64,000 nt of DNA from Sanyastnella coralliicola. Its GTDB lineage: Bacteria; Bacteroidota; Bacteroidia; Flavobacteriales_D; Sanyastnellaceae. Position numbers and translations under genes: made by a program. The number at the start of each line of letters is the position of its first letter. Position 1 is the stretch's first letter. Of the stretch, positions 26,179 to 34,343 are shown in pieces. The stretch lies in NCBI RefSeq assembly GCF_030845195.1, contig NZ_CP132543.1, positions 2,869,501 to 2,933,500 on the forward strand, in the 5' to 3' direction. The notes below the pieces were generated by a model. The model saw only the letters and a program-made list of their open reading frames with translations, did not search any database and was not told where the DNA came from.

Positions 26179-26438
26179 CTTCCAACGGCGCTTGGAATGA
26201 ATGGCTTTCGGTATTTCGCATGAATCATGTTGTTGCACCATAACGCATCTTTGAAGTGATCTTTATGAATACCGAAATAAACGGTAATATCCTGCTCAAC
26301 TCCTTCAGAATCTCTTTCAAAAGTAACGTTTCTACTCGCTAAGAGCTCCGCAAACTCATTGGCAATGTCTTCATCGAAAAAGCGGAAGACATAATACCGA
26401 TTGTCGGCTGGATGCTCTTCGTAATTGATCAGTTTCAT
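26106..26438 (-). CDS. Small membrane protein of unknown function
   Basis: A 110-residue protein with a folded N-terminal part (MKLINYEEHPADNRYYVFRFFDEDIANEFAELLASRNVTFERD, resembling a ferredoxin-like signal-transducing domain) and one C-terminal transmembrane segment (about 88-106, WALLLFVALMIALAFIGFF). Not assigned to a named family. It overlaps the nitroreductase by 4 nt (ATGA) and the barrel gene on its other side, so it sits in a coupled operon. The N-in or N-out topology cannot be settled from the sequence. Confidence 0.75.
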   Translation of the reverse strand: MKLINYEEHPADNRYYVFRFFDEDIANEFAELLASRNVTFERDSEGVEQDITVYFGIHKDHFKDALWCNNMIHAKYRKPFIPSAVGRWALLLFVALMIALAFIGFFKAQG

Positions 26439-27019
26439 TCAGTGATCCATTCGCTCACATATTCGAGCGGTTTGCGGTGGCTGGTTGGCCATTCATCTTC
26501 TGGGTAGCCCATGTAGAAGATCCCTAAACATTGCCCCTTCTCAGACAAGTTCAAGAAGTCAGCCATCTCACGGGTGTAGACGAATTTCGGCGACGACCAG
26601 AATCCTCCAATGCCGTATGCCGTGCATGTAAGGTACATGTTCTGTACTCCACAGGCTACCGCTTCAATTTCTTCAATTTCAGGAATGCGAGGGTTTTCAC
26701 CTGGCTCCACACAAATCATCACCATCACAGACAAGGTCTCGCAACGGTTCTTGATCTTCTCGTACTTCTTCTCAGAGAAGTCATCTCCAGAGAATGACTT
26801 GTAGAGTTCCGGAAGGAAGTCAGCAAGCTTCTTCATTCCTTCATCCATGAACACTTTGAATCGCCAAGGTTGGGTCATTCCGTGATTCGGAGCCCAAGTG
26901 GCGTTGGTCAAAATATTCTCTACGATTTCGCGGTGTACTTTACGTCCGCTGTATTTTTCAGGAGAGATGGAACGGCGATTCTTGATCACTTCGTTCACCT
27001 CGCTCAAGTTGTATTTCAT
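26435..27019 (-). CDS. Nitroreductase-family FMN oxidoreductase
   Basis: A 194-residue flavoprotein of the nitroreductase superfamily. Visible signatures are the FMN-binding NRRSISPEKYSGRKV at the N-terminus, the ATWAPNHGMTQPWRFKVF segment, the central MVMICVEPGE and ACGVQNMYLTCTAYGIGGFWSS helix, and IFYMGYP near the C-terminus. It probably uses NAD(P)H to reduce nitro compounds, quinones or similar; the physiological substrate is unknown. The ATG at 27019 overlaps the stop of the thioredoxin-fold gene by 4 nt (ATGA), and the next gene overlaps its end in the same way. Linkage to a thioredoxin-fold protein suggests a redox role. Confidence 0.9.
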   Translation of the reverse strand: MKYNLSEVNEVIKNRRSISPEKYSGRKVHREIVENILTNATWAPNHGMTQPWRFKVFMDEGMKKLADFLPELYKSFSGDDFSEKKYEKIKNRCETLSVMVMICVEPGENPRIPEIEEIEAVACGVQNMYLTCTAYGIGGFWSSPKFVYTREMADFLNLSEKGQCLGIFYMGYPEDEWPTSHRKPLEYVSEWITE

Positions 27020-27576
27020 TCTTTCCACTTAATGTTACACCCCATGCTTGGGCGTTGTCCTTCGGCTGGCACAGTCTCCCCTTTCTCAAGTAAATCCAAT
27101 ACTTCTCGCATGGCTTCACCCGTCACAGGAATCCCACTTCCAGGCCTTGAAGCATCCAATTCTCCGCGATAAACGCAGTTGTCATCAGCATCAAACACAC
27201 TGAAATCAGGAGTACAAGCTGCATCGTATGCCTTTGCTACTTCTTGTGACTCATCGTACAAATAATGGAAAGGAAAGTTCAATTCCTCTGCCATCGCCGC
27301 CATCTCCGCTGGACCATCCTGAGGGTAATTCTCCACATCATTCGAGCTGATTGCTACGAAGCCGAACCCTCTGTCTTTGTAGTCATTGGCTAGCTCCACC
27401 AATGCTTCTCGCACATGAATCACATAAGGACAATGGTTACAAATAAACATCACCACCGTTCCCTTCGATCCGCGAATGTCTCGGTAGTAAATTTCTTTTC
27501 CTTGCATGACCTCTGGCAAAGCAAAATGAGGTGCTTTATAACCCAAAGGAATCTGAGTGGTGTATGTTCTCGCCAT
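27016..27576 (-). CDS. Thioredoxin-fold protein (AhpC/TSA-like, CxxC)
   Basis: A 186-residue protein of the thioredoxin superfamily, without signal peptide, so likely cytoplasmic. It shows APHFALPEV, then GTVVMFICNHCPYVIHVREAL with a CNHC active-site pair at about residues 46-49, then FVAISSNDVENYPQDGP, and the cis-Pro region AACTPDFSVFDAD. This matches the thioredoxin-family group with CNHCPYV motifs often labelled peroxiredoxin-like. It is first in a coupled operon with the nitroreductase. A TACCTTTG box 4 nt before the ATG supports the start and a leaderless message. Confidence 0.9.
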   Translation of the reverse strand: MARTYTTQIPLGYKAPHFALPEVMQGKEIYYRDIRGSKGTVVMFICNHCPYVIHVREALVELANDYKDRGFGFVAISSNDVENYPQDGPAEMAAMAEELNFPFHYLYDESQEVAKAYDAACTPDFSVFDADDNCVYRGELDASRPGSGIPVTGEAMREVLDLLEKGETVPAEGQRPSMGCNIKWKE

Positions 27577-27580
27577 GCGT

Positions 27581-27588
27581 CAAAGGTA
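27581..27588 (-). promoter_or_regulatory. -7 box of the thioredoxin-fold/nitroreductase operon
   Basis: Minus-strand TACCTTTG is followed by ACGC and the ATG at 27576. The 4-nt gap is the same as for the MutS-like, MarR and 45074 genes, again implying a leaderless transcript. No convincing -33 element is visible. Confidence 0.6.
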
Positions 27589-27665
27589 CGTTTAGATCAA
27601 AAAACTTCAGACTTATTTGTGATCATTTGAACTTTAGGAAGGGTATAGTTTTTGTTACTTTCCCC

Positions 27666-29411
27666 ATGATGCCCAACTGCCGTCATATTCTTGTTGCCTT
27701 CGTGCTGTTTTTCACCCTATCGGGTGGAACGCTATTCGCTTCTTCAGGCAGCCATATAACAGCAGATGACTCTACAGAATGGGCTGTTTGGGGTGATACC
27801 CAGGCCTTTCTCCTCAAATTCGAACGACTGGTCGATGATACGCTCGTCTTACATGGAGATTTTCTTGCCTCGTTTGAAGGTAGACTCATCATGGAAGGGT
27901 CGTTTCAAAAAGGCCGGAAAAATGGTCGGTGGAAGCATTACGACATGAACTCTGAGATGCTCACAGCTGAAGGTCAGTATGTGGCAGGCCTCCGTCACAA
28001 TGTATGGACCTTCTATACCGCCACCGGACAGAAGAAAGCACAGAAGCGCTATTACTATGGAGAGCTAAAAGGCCAACTCATCAGTTGGTACAACAACGGA
28101 AACGCCCGAATGCAAGGAATTCTGGAGAATGACTCCACCTTGCAAAGCCTTGATTTCTTCTACGCCAACGGTGACACCGCCTTGCACCGCGACTTCAGAT
28201 GGAATGAAGATGGACTTTTAGAGGTAAATCATCGCTCCTACTACAAGACGGGCCCTCGCTACGAGAACTATGGATATCTCATAGACACCAAAAGCCCTAC
28301 GATTCAACGGCAGCTCAACTTTTACAAAGACCCGCTCGATGTTGTCTTCGGCTCAGACCCTGTCAATGATCCACGCCTAGAAAAAGACCCATACCTGCTT
28401 GATGGAAGCTACCGTCGTTATCATGACTCTGGTTACCTCTGGGAACACTTGAGTTATGACAAAGGCCTGCTTTTCGAGCACTATGAAGCGAGCGATCAAT
28501 GGGGTAAACCTCAAGATAAAGGAGATCTTGTGGACGGCACCGGTCAACGCATAGCTTACCACCGAGGTGGAGACACCGCGTTAATCGCTAACTATGTGAA
28601 TGGCGTTTTGCACGGACCAATTATGACCTACGAAGAACAGAACCGTAAGTCATACCAAGGAAATTACAAGGAAGGTGAACGTCATGGAGAATGGAAAATC
28701 TACGACATCGAAGAACGGTTAAAAGTCGTCTGTGATTTTCAAGGCGATACAGCCTTCTTCTCTGAAACTAGACGAGGAGATATCATTGACTATCGCGGAA
28801 TGTACATCAATGGTGTGCTTGAAGGCCCGTGGTTGACCTTTGATTATTACGGAGACACCCTCCGGTTCAACAACTATCAGCGAGGTCGTTTAGAAGGAGA
28901 GTTCAGAGAGTATAGAAGCGAATCACTCTACAAGAGCGGTTTCTACTCCAAAGGTGTGCCCACCGGGGTTTGGAACACCTACAACGTTCGCCAGAAAATC
29001 ACCTGGACAGATAGCATCCCTCCAGTAACCTACGGTAAGCTTTTGGAACCTCAGAACCAACTCCTTACCGGACCCAAGATCGTCTCGGATTTCCGATTCA
29101 AACCAGCGGTCACTTACCCTGCCATGCCTGATTTCATGACCTTTCCTACCACGCAGAAAATCGGAGATAAATTCTTCGAAGTGCGCATAGAGGTCGGGAA
29201 GAAACTTCGAAGTGGAGAGGTGGTCTTTCTGGTCACCGTTGAAGACACCGGTCATGTGACTGGCATCGAAAGTATTAAATTCAACCGCCCGGAGTTCTAC
29301 GAGTATGCACTCGGAGTACTTCAGCAATTACCGTTTATGTATCCAATGCAGTTTGAAGGGGTTCCTCGCAACTCAAAACAACGAATTGCATTCACTTTTA
29401 AGGAATTATGA
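27666..29411 (+). CDS. Secreted MORN-repeat-like (YwqK-type) protein with TonB-like C-terminus
   Basis: A 581-residue exported protein. After a signal peptide (MMPNCRHILVAFVLFFTLSGGTLFAS) come many repeats of the MORN-variant type, each with a GxWxxY or YYxNGxLxGxW flavour: GRKNGRWKHYDMNSEMLTAEGQY, GLRHNVWTFYTATGQKKAQKRYY, GERHGEWKIYD, GVLEGPWLTFDYYGDTLRFNNY, GRLEGEFREYRSE. The last 90 residues (GEVVFLVTVEDTGHVTGIESI ... LPFMYPMQFEGVPRNSKQRIAFTF) resemble a TonB C-terminal-like domain. Function is unknown. The frame opens upstream at 27531, inside the divergent gene, but the ATG at 27666 starts the signal peptide. It overlaps the SDR gene by 4 nt. Confidence 0.8.
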   Translation: MMPNCRHILVAFVLFFTLSGGTLFASSGSHITADDSTEWAVWGDTQAFLLKFERLVDDTLVLHGDFLASFEGRLIMEGSFQKGRKNGRWKHYDMNSEMLTAEGQYVAGLRHNVWTFYTATGQKKAQKRYYYGELKGQLISWYNNGNARMQGILENDSTLQSLDFFYANGDTALHRDFRWNEDGLLEVNHRSYYKTGPRYENYGYLIDTKSPTIQRQLNFYKDPLDVVFGSDPVNDPRLEKDPYLLDGSYRRYHDSGYLWEHLSYDKGLLFEHYEASDQWGKPQDKGDLVDGTGQRIAYHRGGDTALIANYVNGVLHGPIMTYEEQNRKSYQGNYKEGERHGEWKIYDIEERLKVVCDFQGDTAFFSETRRGDIIDYRGMYINGVLEGPWLTFDYYGDTLRFNNYQRGRLEGEFREYRSESLYKSGFYSKGVPTGVWNTYNVRQKITWTDSIPPVTYGKLLEPQNQLLTGPKIVSDFRFKPAVTYPAMPDFMTFPTTQKIGDKFFEVRIEVGKKLRSGEVVFLVTVEDTGHVTGIESIKFNRPEFYEYALGVLQQLPFMYPMQFEGVPRNSKQRIAFTFKEL

Positions 29412-30169
29412 AAACCATCATCATCACTGGAGCTGGCACTGGAATGGGGGCAGCAACAGCGGTTCAACTTGCTAAATCAGGCTACGCTCTTATCCTGATC
29501 GGAAGACGTCAAGATAAACTAGACCAAACGCTGCAAGCATGTGATAATCCCTCTGCCCATGCAGCAGTGAGTGCTGACATCACCGACCCTGAGAGTTTCA
29601 AAGCAGCTTTAAACAAGGCCAATGTACATGATCGAGAGATTTATGGTCTTTTCGCTAATGCGGGAATCGGAGGTGAAAACGCCTATGGTGAAGGTGACCG
29701 ATGGTCGCAGATCATGGACATCAATCTCAATGGCACTTACATTTCGATTATGGAGACGCTTCCTTACCTGCGTAAAAGCTCAGCTCCATTCAAACACATT
29801 TTAATCACCTCTTCATGCCTCGCTCGCTTCGGTGTGCCGAACTACACGGCCTACTGCACGAGCAAAGCTGGCCTTCTCGGACTGACGCGAAGTCTTGCAG
29901 TGGAATTAGCATCTGAGCGCATTCTAGTTAACGCATTGACTCCAGGATGGGTGGAAACAGAGATGGCACAACAAGGCATTCAATTGCTCGCTGACCGCGG
30001 CAATCGTCCTTATGAAGATGAGTACAAAGACCAGATGGGCTACGTACCACTCGGAAGAATGAGCGACCCTTCAGACATCGCCACCTTTGTAGATTTCTTA
30101 ATGTCTGAAAAACAAACTAGTATTACAGGACAGGGCCTTGACATCAACAACGGCTCTTGGATGCAATGA
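29408..30169 (+). CDS. Short-chain dehydrogenase/reductase
   Basis: A 253-residue classical SDR. The cofactor motif TGAGTGMGAAT is at about residues 7-17, followed by IGRRQDKL (the Arg suggests NADP preference), NAGIGGENAYG, the catalytic Ser in ITSSCLARFG and YTAYCTSKAG (YxxxK, about 151-155), then LTPGWVETEMA. The end DINNGSWMQ is typical of the FabG-like subgroup. The substrate is unknown. It overlaps the preceding gene by 4 nt (ATGA) and is 7 nt from the M28 peptidase gene, so all three are likely one operon. Confidence 0.93.
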   Translation: MKTIIITGAGTGMGAATAVQLAKSGYALILIGRRQDKLDQTLQACDNPSAHAAVSADITDPESFKAALNKANVHDREIYGLFANAGIGGENAYGEGDRWSQIMDINLNGTYISIMETLPYLRKSSAPFKHILITSSCLARFGVPNYTAYCTSKAGLLGLTRSLAVELASERILVNALTPGWVETEMAQQGIQLLADRGNRPYEDEYKDQMGYVPLGRMSDPSDIATFVDFLMSEKQTSITGQGLDINNGSWMQ

Positions 30170-30176
30170 TCTTCCT

Positions 30177-31538
30177 ATGAAACTGACCTTCACGCTATTT
30201 TTTGCTTTCGGAGTTTTCCTCTCCTCAGGGCAACAGATGAATCAAGATTCTGTTATGGTTCGTCAGATTTATGATGAAGTTTTGGCTAACGCCGAAGCAC
30301 ATGACAACCTCCATTACTTGTGTAAGGAGATTGGACATCGCTTGAGTGGCTCACCACAATTGGAAGATGCCATTTACTGGGGGAAAGAGCTTCTAGAAAA
30401 CTATGGAGCAGACAATGTGTTCTTGCAACCGGTCATGGTTCCTAAATGGACCAGAGGCGAACAAGAAACAGCGCACATGCATGTGGGGGAAGAAGCGGAA
30501 CGCATTCGCATCACAGCACTTGGAGGAAGCATTGGTACTGGAGGCACAATCAAAGCACCAGTCATTGAAGTAAAATATCTAGAAGATCTAGACACCTTGG
30601 GCCGAGAAGCGGTGGAAGGGAAAATTGTGCTCTTCAATCGTCCAATGGATCCGCTACTGATTAACACGGGCATGGCCTATGGCGGTGCTTACGACCAACG
30701 ATCATACGGAGCAAGTAAGGCAGCTGAATACGGAGCTGTTGGAGCCTTGGTTCGCTCGCTCACGCACGCCGTTGACACTTTCCCTCACACGGGAGCAATG
30801 CGCTACCAGGAAGACATCCCACGTATTCCTGCAGCAGGTATTAGCACGGTAGACGCTCGAAAGATTAAACTTGCCCTCAAAGAAGGAAAGGAAGTAGAGG
30901 TCAGCATGAACATGAATTGTGTTGCCTACGATGATGTAGAGCAGTTCAATGTGATTGCAGAGATCAAAGGTTCTGAGTTCCCAGATGAATACATCGTTGT
31001 GGGAGGTCACCTTGACTCGTGGGACATTGGTGAAGGAGCGCATGACGATGGAGCCGGTATCGTTCAATCCATTGAAGTGCTGCGCACACTGAAAGCGTTG
31101 GATTATAAGCCAAAACGCACCATTCGCGTGGTACTCTTCATTAATGAGGAGAACGGGAACAATGGAGGAAAGACTTATGCTGCGGTAGCCAAAGACCAAA
31201 GCGACTTCCATTTCGCAGCGATTGAAAGTGATTCTGGCGGATTCTCGCCACGAGGCTTCAGCATCGAAGGAGATGACGAAGGCTACGACGCGTTGAAAGA
31301 ATGGGTAAGTATTCTTGAGCCATACGGTATTCACGTGGCTCGCCGTGGATGGAGTGGTGTGGATATTCGTCCACTTAAGAATGATGAGGTATTGCTCTTC
31401 GGGTTAGTACCAGACAACCAACGTTATTTCGACTACCACCACTCAAACAACGACATCTGGGAAAATGTCAACCGTCGAGAGCTGCACCTTGGGGCTGCGA
31501 GTATGGCGAGTTTGGTTTATTTCTTGGATAATCTTTAA
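30177..31538 (+). CDS. Secreted M28-family zinc aminopeptidase
   Basis: A 453-residue peptidase with a signal peptide (MKLTFTLFFAFGVFLSSGQQ), a PA-like insert in the N-terminal half (VEGKIVLFNRPMD ... GAVGALVRSLTHAVDTFPHTG), and the M28 catalytic domain. Zinc ligands are visible in GGHLDSWDIGEGAHDDGAGI (His and bridging Asp), NEENGNNGG (catalytic and ligand Glu), ESDSGGF (Asp) and YHHSNND (His). It probably trims peptides in the periplasm or outside the cell. The ATG at 30177 is chosen over an upstream start at 30138 inside the SDR gene, because it begins the signal peptide. Confidence 0.93.
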   Translation: MKLTFTLFFAFGVFLSSGQQMNQDSVMVRQIYDEVLANAEAHDNLHYLCKEIGHRLSGSPQLEDAIYWGKELLENYGADNVFLQPVMVPKWTRGEQETAHMHVGEEAERIRITALGGSIGTGGTIKAPVIEVKYLEDLDTLGREAVEGKIVLFNRPMDPLLINTGMAYGGAYDQRSYGASKAAEYGAVGALVRSLTHAVDTFPHTGAMRYQEDIPRIPAAGISTVDARKIKLALKEGKEVEVSMNMNCVAYDDVEQFNVIAEIKGSEFPDEYIVVGGHLDSWDIGEGAHDDGAGIVQSIEVLRTLKALDYKPKRTIRVVLFINEENGNNGGKTYAAVAKDQSDFHFAAIESDSGGFSPRGFSIEGDDEGYDALKEWVSILEPYGIHVARRGWSGVDIRPLKNDEVLLFGLVPDNQRYFDYHHSNNDIWENVNRRELHLGAASMASLVYFLDNL

Positions 31539-31540
31539 TC

Positions 31541-31571
31541 CGGCGTCCGGCATCCGGCGTCTGGCGTCCGT
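31541..31571 (+). repeat. GGCGTCCGGCATCC-like short tandem
   Basis: CCGGCGTCCGGC, ATCCGGCGTC and TGGCGTCCG follow each other between the peptidase stop and the next gene, a 7-8-bp degenerate tandem like that at 15249-15306. No coding or hairpin role is obvious. Confidence 0.5.
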
Positions 31572-31585
31572 GGGACTCGGTTTAT

Positions 31586-32008
31586 TTACCTGACGTTGAT
31601 GGTGACTGGAGGGGTGATTAGCTCTTCTTGATTTAATCTGAGTGGGTACACCATGACTTCGTAGGTGTAAGGCGATCGGAGTTCTTTGATCGTGCTTAGT
31701 GGAAGTTCTGCAGAAACTGTGTTGACCATAAATGGATCTTGCAGACCTGAAGGATCTACGAAATACCACGACCATTCATCTTCATAAGGTGCATCTGTTT
31801 CAATCTTCAGGCTATCGTTTAACCGCCAGATTTGATCTTCGGAAGTTGTTGCTACCTGTGCGTGGTATCGCTCTACGTCATATTCTGCTTCCCATACGAA
31901 CGTTCTTGTCTCTTGTTGAGCGATCGATTCCGCGCTAGCGAAAACAATCGTTAGAGGAAGAATGAGAGTGAGAATTAGAATGAGAGTGAGAGGACGAATT
32001 TGTTGCAT
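31586..32008 (-). CDS. Secreted hypothetical protein
   Basis: A 140-residue protein with a signal peptide, MQQIRPLTLILILTLILPLTIVFASAESIAQ, and a small mature domain (TRTFVWEAEYDVERYHAQVATTSEDQIWRLNDSLKIETDAPYEDEWSWYFVDPSG) that may be an immunoglobulin-like fold. No family recognised. The hydrophobic core of the signal peptide is encoded by A/G-rich repeat DNA (31953-31992) akin to the intergenic repeat after ftsA, and the end of the signal (FASAES) by an exact copy of the dispersed 13-bp word. The ATG at 32008 is preferred over 32035: a TACCTTG box lies 4 nt upstream of it. Confidence 0.65.
   Translation of the reverse strand: MQQIRPLTLILILTLILPLTIVFASAESIAQQETRTFVWEAEYDVERYHAQVATTSEDQIWRLNDSLKIETDAPYEDEWSWYFVDPSGLQDPFMVNTVSAELPLSTIKELRSPYTYEVMVYPLRLNQEELITPPVTINVR
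31928..31940 (+). repeat. Dispersed 13-bp word, copy 7 (signal-peptide end of the 31586 gene)
   Basis: Exact copy with flanks GA and AAAA. It encodes Phe-Ala-Ser-Ala-Glu at the predicted signal-peptide end. Confidence 0.85.
31953..31992. repeat. A/G-rich repeat inside a signal-peptide coding region
   Basis: GAGGAAGAATGAGAGTGAG, then AATTAGAATGAGAGTGAGAGG: GAATGAGAGTGAG occurs twice, separated by AATTA. On the minus strand it encodes LTLILILTLIL. Similar purine-rich DNA lies after ftsA (15113-15160). Confidence 0.55.
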
Positions 32009-32060
32009 AGTGCAAGGTATGAAAGTGGTATTCATCCTTTATCGCATATGTATAACGAAA

Positions 32061-32087
32061 GAAGAAAAGGGGGCCGTTGCCCCCTTT
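32061..32087 (-). terminator. Hairpin terminator of the 301-residue secreted protein gene
   Basis: AAAGGGGGC (32066-32074) and GCCCCCTTT (32079-32087) form a perfect 9-bp stem with a 4-nt loop. On the minus strand it is followed by a T-rich tail (TTTTCTTC), 28 nt after the stop at 32115. Confidence 0.75.
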
Positions 32088-32114
32088 CCAACAACCAACA
32101 ATTAAGCTACCGTG

Positions 32115-33020
32115 TTAAGAACAGGTTTGCCCAAAAGCGCCTAAGAACTCTAAGAGATCTCCAGCATTTACAGTACCATCTGAGTTAATATCTGCAGGAC
32201 AAGCATTTTCGAATTCGAAGAGGCATGAGCCATTATCGATGGATGCTTGATCATTAAAATTAGATGCGCCGAGGTAAGTACAACCTTGGCATGAAGTGTA
32301 TTCACAGGCCCCACATACTGCGATGTTAGCTGTGGGATCATAGTTGCATGCAACGGGTTCTGTGCATCCTATCACACATGCTGCGTTGCCAACTGTGAAC
32401 GTTAAATAGTCGTTGAGCGAAACGACATCACCTGTGAGATTCACTTCATTGGCGCCCTCCAGCGTCCAAGAAAGCTCACCTTCAGTGGTAAATTGACCGA
32501 GGAGGACTCGATTATTATCTCCTGTGGGCATTCCAGGGGGAGACATTACAGGAACAAACCACATACCTTCACTTAAAATGAAGCTACTCCCCCCGAGAGG
32601 GAGTCCAAAAGAATTATCGAACGCATCTGGATCAGGACCTGGAAACCACTGCACTAGTGCTGCACCTGGTGCCTCTTGATTTTCTGCCCCAATGGTCACC
32701 CAAGAATCGGCTTCGAGATACGGTAAGGCACCATATTGTCCTTGGCTTATCATGGCTGGGGTGATAAACCCCATTTCATCATTAAAGAAGCTTGTTGTTG
32801 TAGAAATATCTACTGGATGACAACCGTCTACAGCGAATACACCTTCGACGAAATCCGCGGGTGATGTCATTTCTGCATATACCCGGAAAGTGATCGTACC
32901 ATCAGGCTGAAGAGACTCTGGATTGGTAAACGTATAGGGTTCTACAACCACTTGCTGGAATTGCGCCGCACTCCAGAGCGAGCAGCTCAATGCCGCTAAC
33001 AGGAACATTAACTTATTCAT
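32115..33020 (-). CDS. Secreted mosaic protein with GCTEP repeats and dockerin-like C-terminus
   Basis: A 301-residue exported protein with signal peptide MNKLMFLLAALSCSLWSAAQ. Residues about 21-205 form a module (VVVEPYTF ... RVYAEM ... CHPVDISTTTSFFND ... ADSWVTIG ... NNRVLLGQFTTEGELSW) that is also the N-terminal module of the 1140-residue protein at 34344. Then follow two Cys-rich repeats (GCTEPVACNYDP, GCTYLGASNF) and an end CPADINSDGTVNAGD plus LLEFLGAFGQTC, nearly the same as the C-terminus of the 1355-residue protein at 37845. DINSDGTVN resembles a dockerin/EF-hand calcium loop. There is no T9SS type A domain. Function is unknown, probably cell surface. The ATG at 33020 is chosen for the signal peptide. 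Confidence 0.8.
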   Translation of the reverse strand: MNKLMFLLAALSCSLWSAAQFQQVVVEPYTFTNPESLQPDGTITFRVYAEMTSPADFVEGVFAVDGCHPVDISTTTSFFNDEMGFITPAMISQGQYGALPYLEADSWVTIGAENQEAPGAALVQWFPGPDPDAFDNSFGLPLGGSSFILSEGMWFVPVMSPPGMPTGDNNRVLLGQFTTEGELSWTLEGANEVNLTGDVVSLNDYLTFTVGNAACVIGCTEPVACNYDPTANIAVCGACEYTSCQGCTYLGASNFNDQASIDNGSCLFEFENACPADINSDGTVNAGDLLEFLGAFGQTCS

Positions 33021-33354
33021 TGGTCTTTGGTTTTGATTTGGTTTAGTAGGCTTCAGCAATTCTTGGATTGCGTTATCCCGACTCAAAACCTGCTCTTGAA
33101 CGGTAGTTCGTTTGCAGACCTATGACGATTGTTAATGAAATGTTTCTTTTAAAAGCGACCTAAAGTATGTTTAGAACCGCCTCTTCTTTTGGTTGGTTAA
33201 CTCGAACGAAGATCAGGGTTCTTACCAAGGAAATGCTTGTTAATGAGTATTCGGTTTGAACTCTTGAGAATTTGGTCAGTTTCTATCCGAAAAATCTCAG
33301 GAACAAAAAAGGCCTCCATGGGAGACCTCTTTATGAATACTATATGCTGTTTGC
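33021..33354. other. Intergenic region
   Basis: 334 nt without a gene. It holds the upstream region of the 301-residue protein gene, with an A-rich leader (AACCAAATCAAAACCAAAG just before the ATG), and the terminator at 33305-33328. No exact TAnnTTTG box was found. Confidence 0.5.
33305..33328 (-). terminator. Rho-independent terminator of the 299-residue protein gene
   Basis: Minus strand: AGGTCTCC (33328-33321), loop, GGAGGCCT with one G-U pair, then six T (33310-33305). It lies 27 nt after the stop codon at 33355. Confidence 0.8.
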
Positions 33355-34254
33355 TTATTGCCTTATCGCCTCAAAAATTCCTCGATTCGCCACTTTAGGA
33401 TGTTTTCCAAGAATCAGTTGATTCTCTTGAAGTAGGAAATCAAGGTACTCATCACTAACAAAGTTCTTTCCCTTTTTTTGTTTGGGTTCCTCAACGAAGA
33501 AAACAAGACCTCGCACCAAATCGTAGAGATAAAACGCAACGGTTTCATTGCCTTGACCATCTTTAATGACCTGTCTATCCAGGTACATGATTTGTGCTTT
33601 TGGATTCTTTCTCGCTGCAATTGCGAGTTTTTCTGTCATGATTCCCATTCGCTGACGACGTTCACCTTCAAAACCAGCTCTTTGGGTTCTTGGGCTCGCA
33701 TCTGCAGAGTCGATCACCGCTTGAAACCCAGTTGCAAACCATTCTTTGTCTTCGTAGCGTGCCCAATAATCGTCATAAGAATCCATACGTGCAGCCACAT
33801 TTAGCAGACGGCGACCTGAAATCAGATAGGTCTCGAGCATTCGTGTTCTCGTTTTTGCACTATCAAGTTGAAGCGCGAAAGTCAATTTAACGTCTTCAGG
33901 GATATCGTTATAGTATGGTTCTTCATTGATAAGGCGGGCTGTCTTTTTGCCTCCTTTAAATCCGACCAGTTGCCAAGCTGTGGTGTCGAGATTGGGTTCC
34001 AATGAAAAGAACACAAAGGATGTGTCACTCACAATCTTTTCGAATTGATAAGATTCCGAACGGAAAATGATTCGGCTAGAGAAGGCATCGAATAGAATCT
34101 CCTTCTGTTTATCGTCTAGTAATGAATCTGCCCCACAGAAATAAACCAGCTTCGATGGGTCAGATAGATTGGCGGCATTGTAGTTCACAGTTTGTGCGAC
34201 GCCTAGGTTTGTGATCAGTACAGTGATCAGGGATAGAAAGAAAGCTTTAGTCAT
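33355..34254 (-). CDS. Secreted hypothetical protein
   Basis: A 299-residue exported protein with signal peptide MTKAFFLSLITVLITNLGVAQ. The rest is soluble and charged (FDAFSSRIIFRSESYQFEKIVSDTSFVFFSLEPN, KNPKAQIMYLDRQVIKDGQGNETVAFYLYDLVRGLVFFVEEPKQKKGK). No repeat or known domain recognised; it is unlike the Cys-rich neighbours and carries no T9SS sorting domain. It is flanked by its own terminator and by that of the upstream gene, so it is a single-gene unit. Its promoter was not identified. Confidence 0.7.
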   Translation of the reverse strand: MTKAFFLSLITVLITNLGVAQTVNYNAANLSDPSKLVYFCGADSLLDDKQKEILFDAFSSRIIFRSESYQFEKIVSDTSFVFFSLEPNLDTTAWQLVGFKGGKKTARLINEEPYYNDIPEDVKLTFALQLDSAKTRTRMLETYLISGRRLLNVAARMDSYDDYWARYEDKEWFATGFQAVIDSADASPRTQRAGFEGERRQRMGIMTEKLAIAARKNPKAQIMYLDRQVIKDGQGNETVAFYLYDLVRGLVFFVEEPKQKKGKNFVSDEYLDFLLQENQLILGKHPKVANRGIFEAIRQ

Positions 34255-34293
34255 GAGAATATATTTCGTGATCTCAGGTGCAAAAGTTAAGCC

Positions 34294-34323
34294 AAAAAAA
34301 AGAAGGCCCCATGTGGGGCCTTC
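34294..34323 (-). terminator. Rho-independent terminator of the 1140-residue protein gene
   Basis: Minus strand: GAAGGCCCC (34323-34315) and GGGGCCTTC (34310-34302) form a perfect 9-bp stem with a 4-nt loop, followed by eight T (34301-34294). It is 20 nt after the stop at 34344. Confidence 0.93.
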
Positions 34324-34343
34324 CTTATATGATAAGTAAGGGA

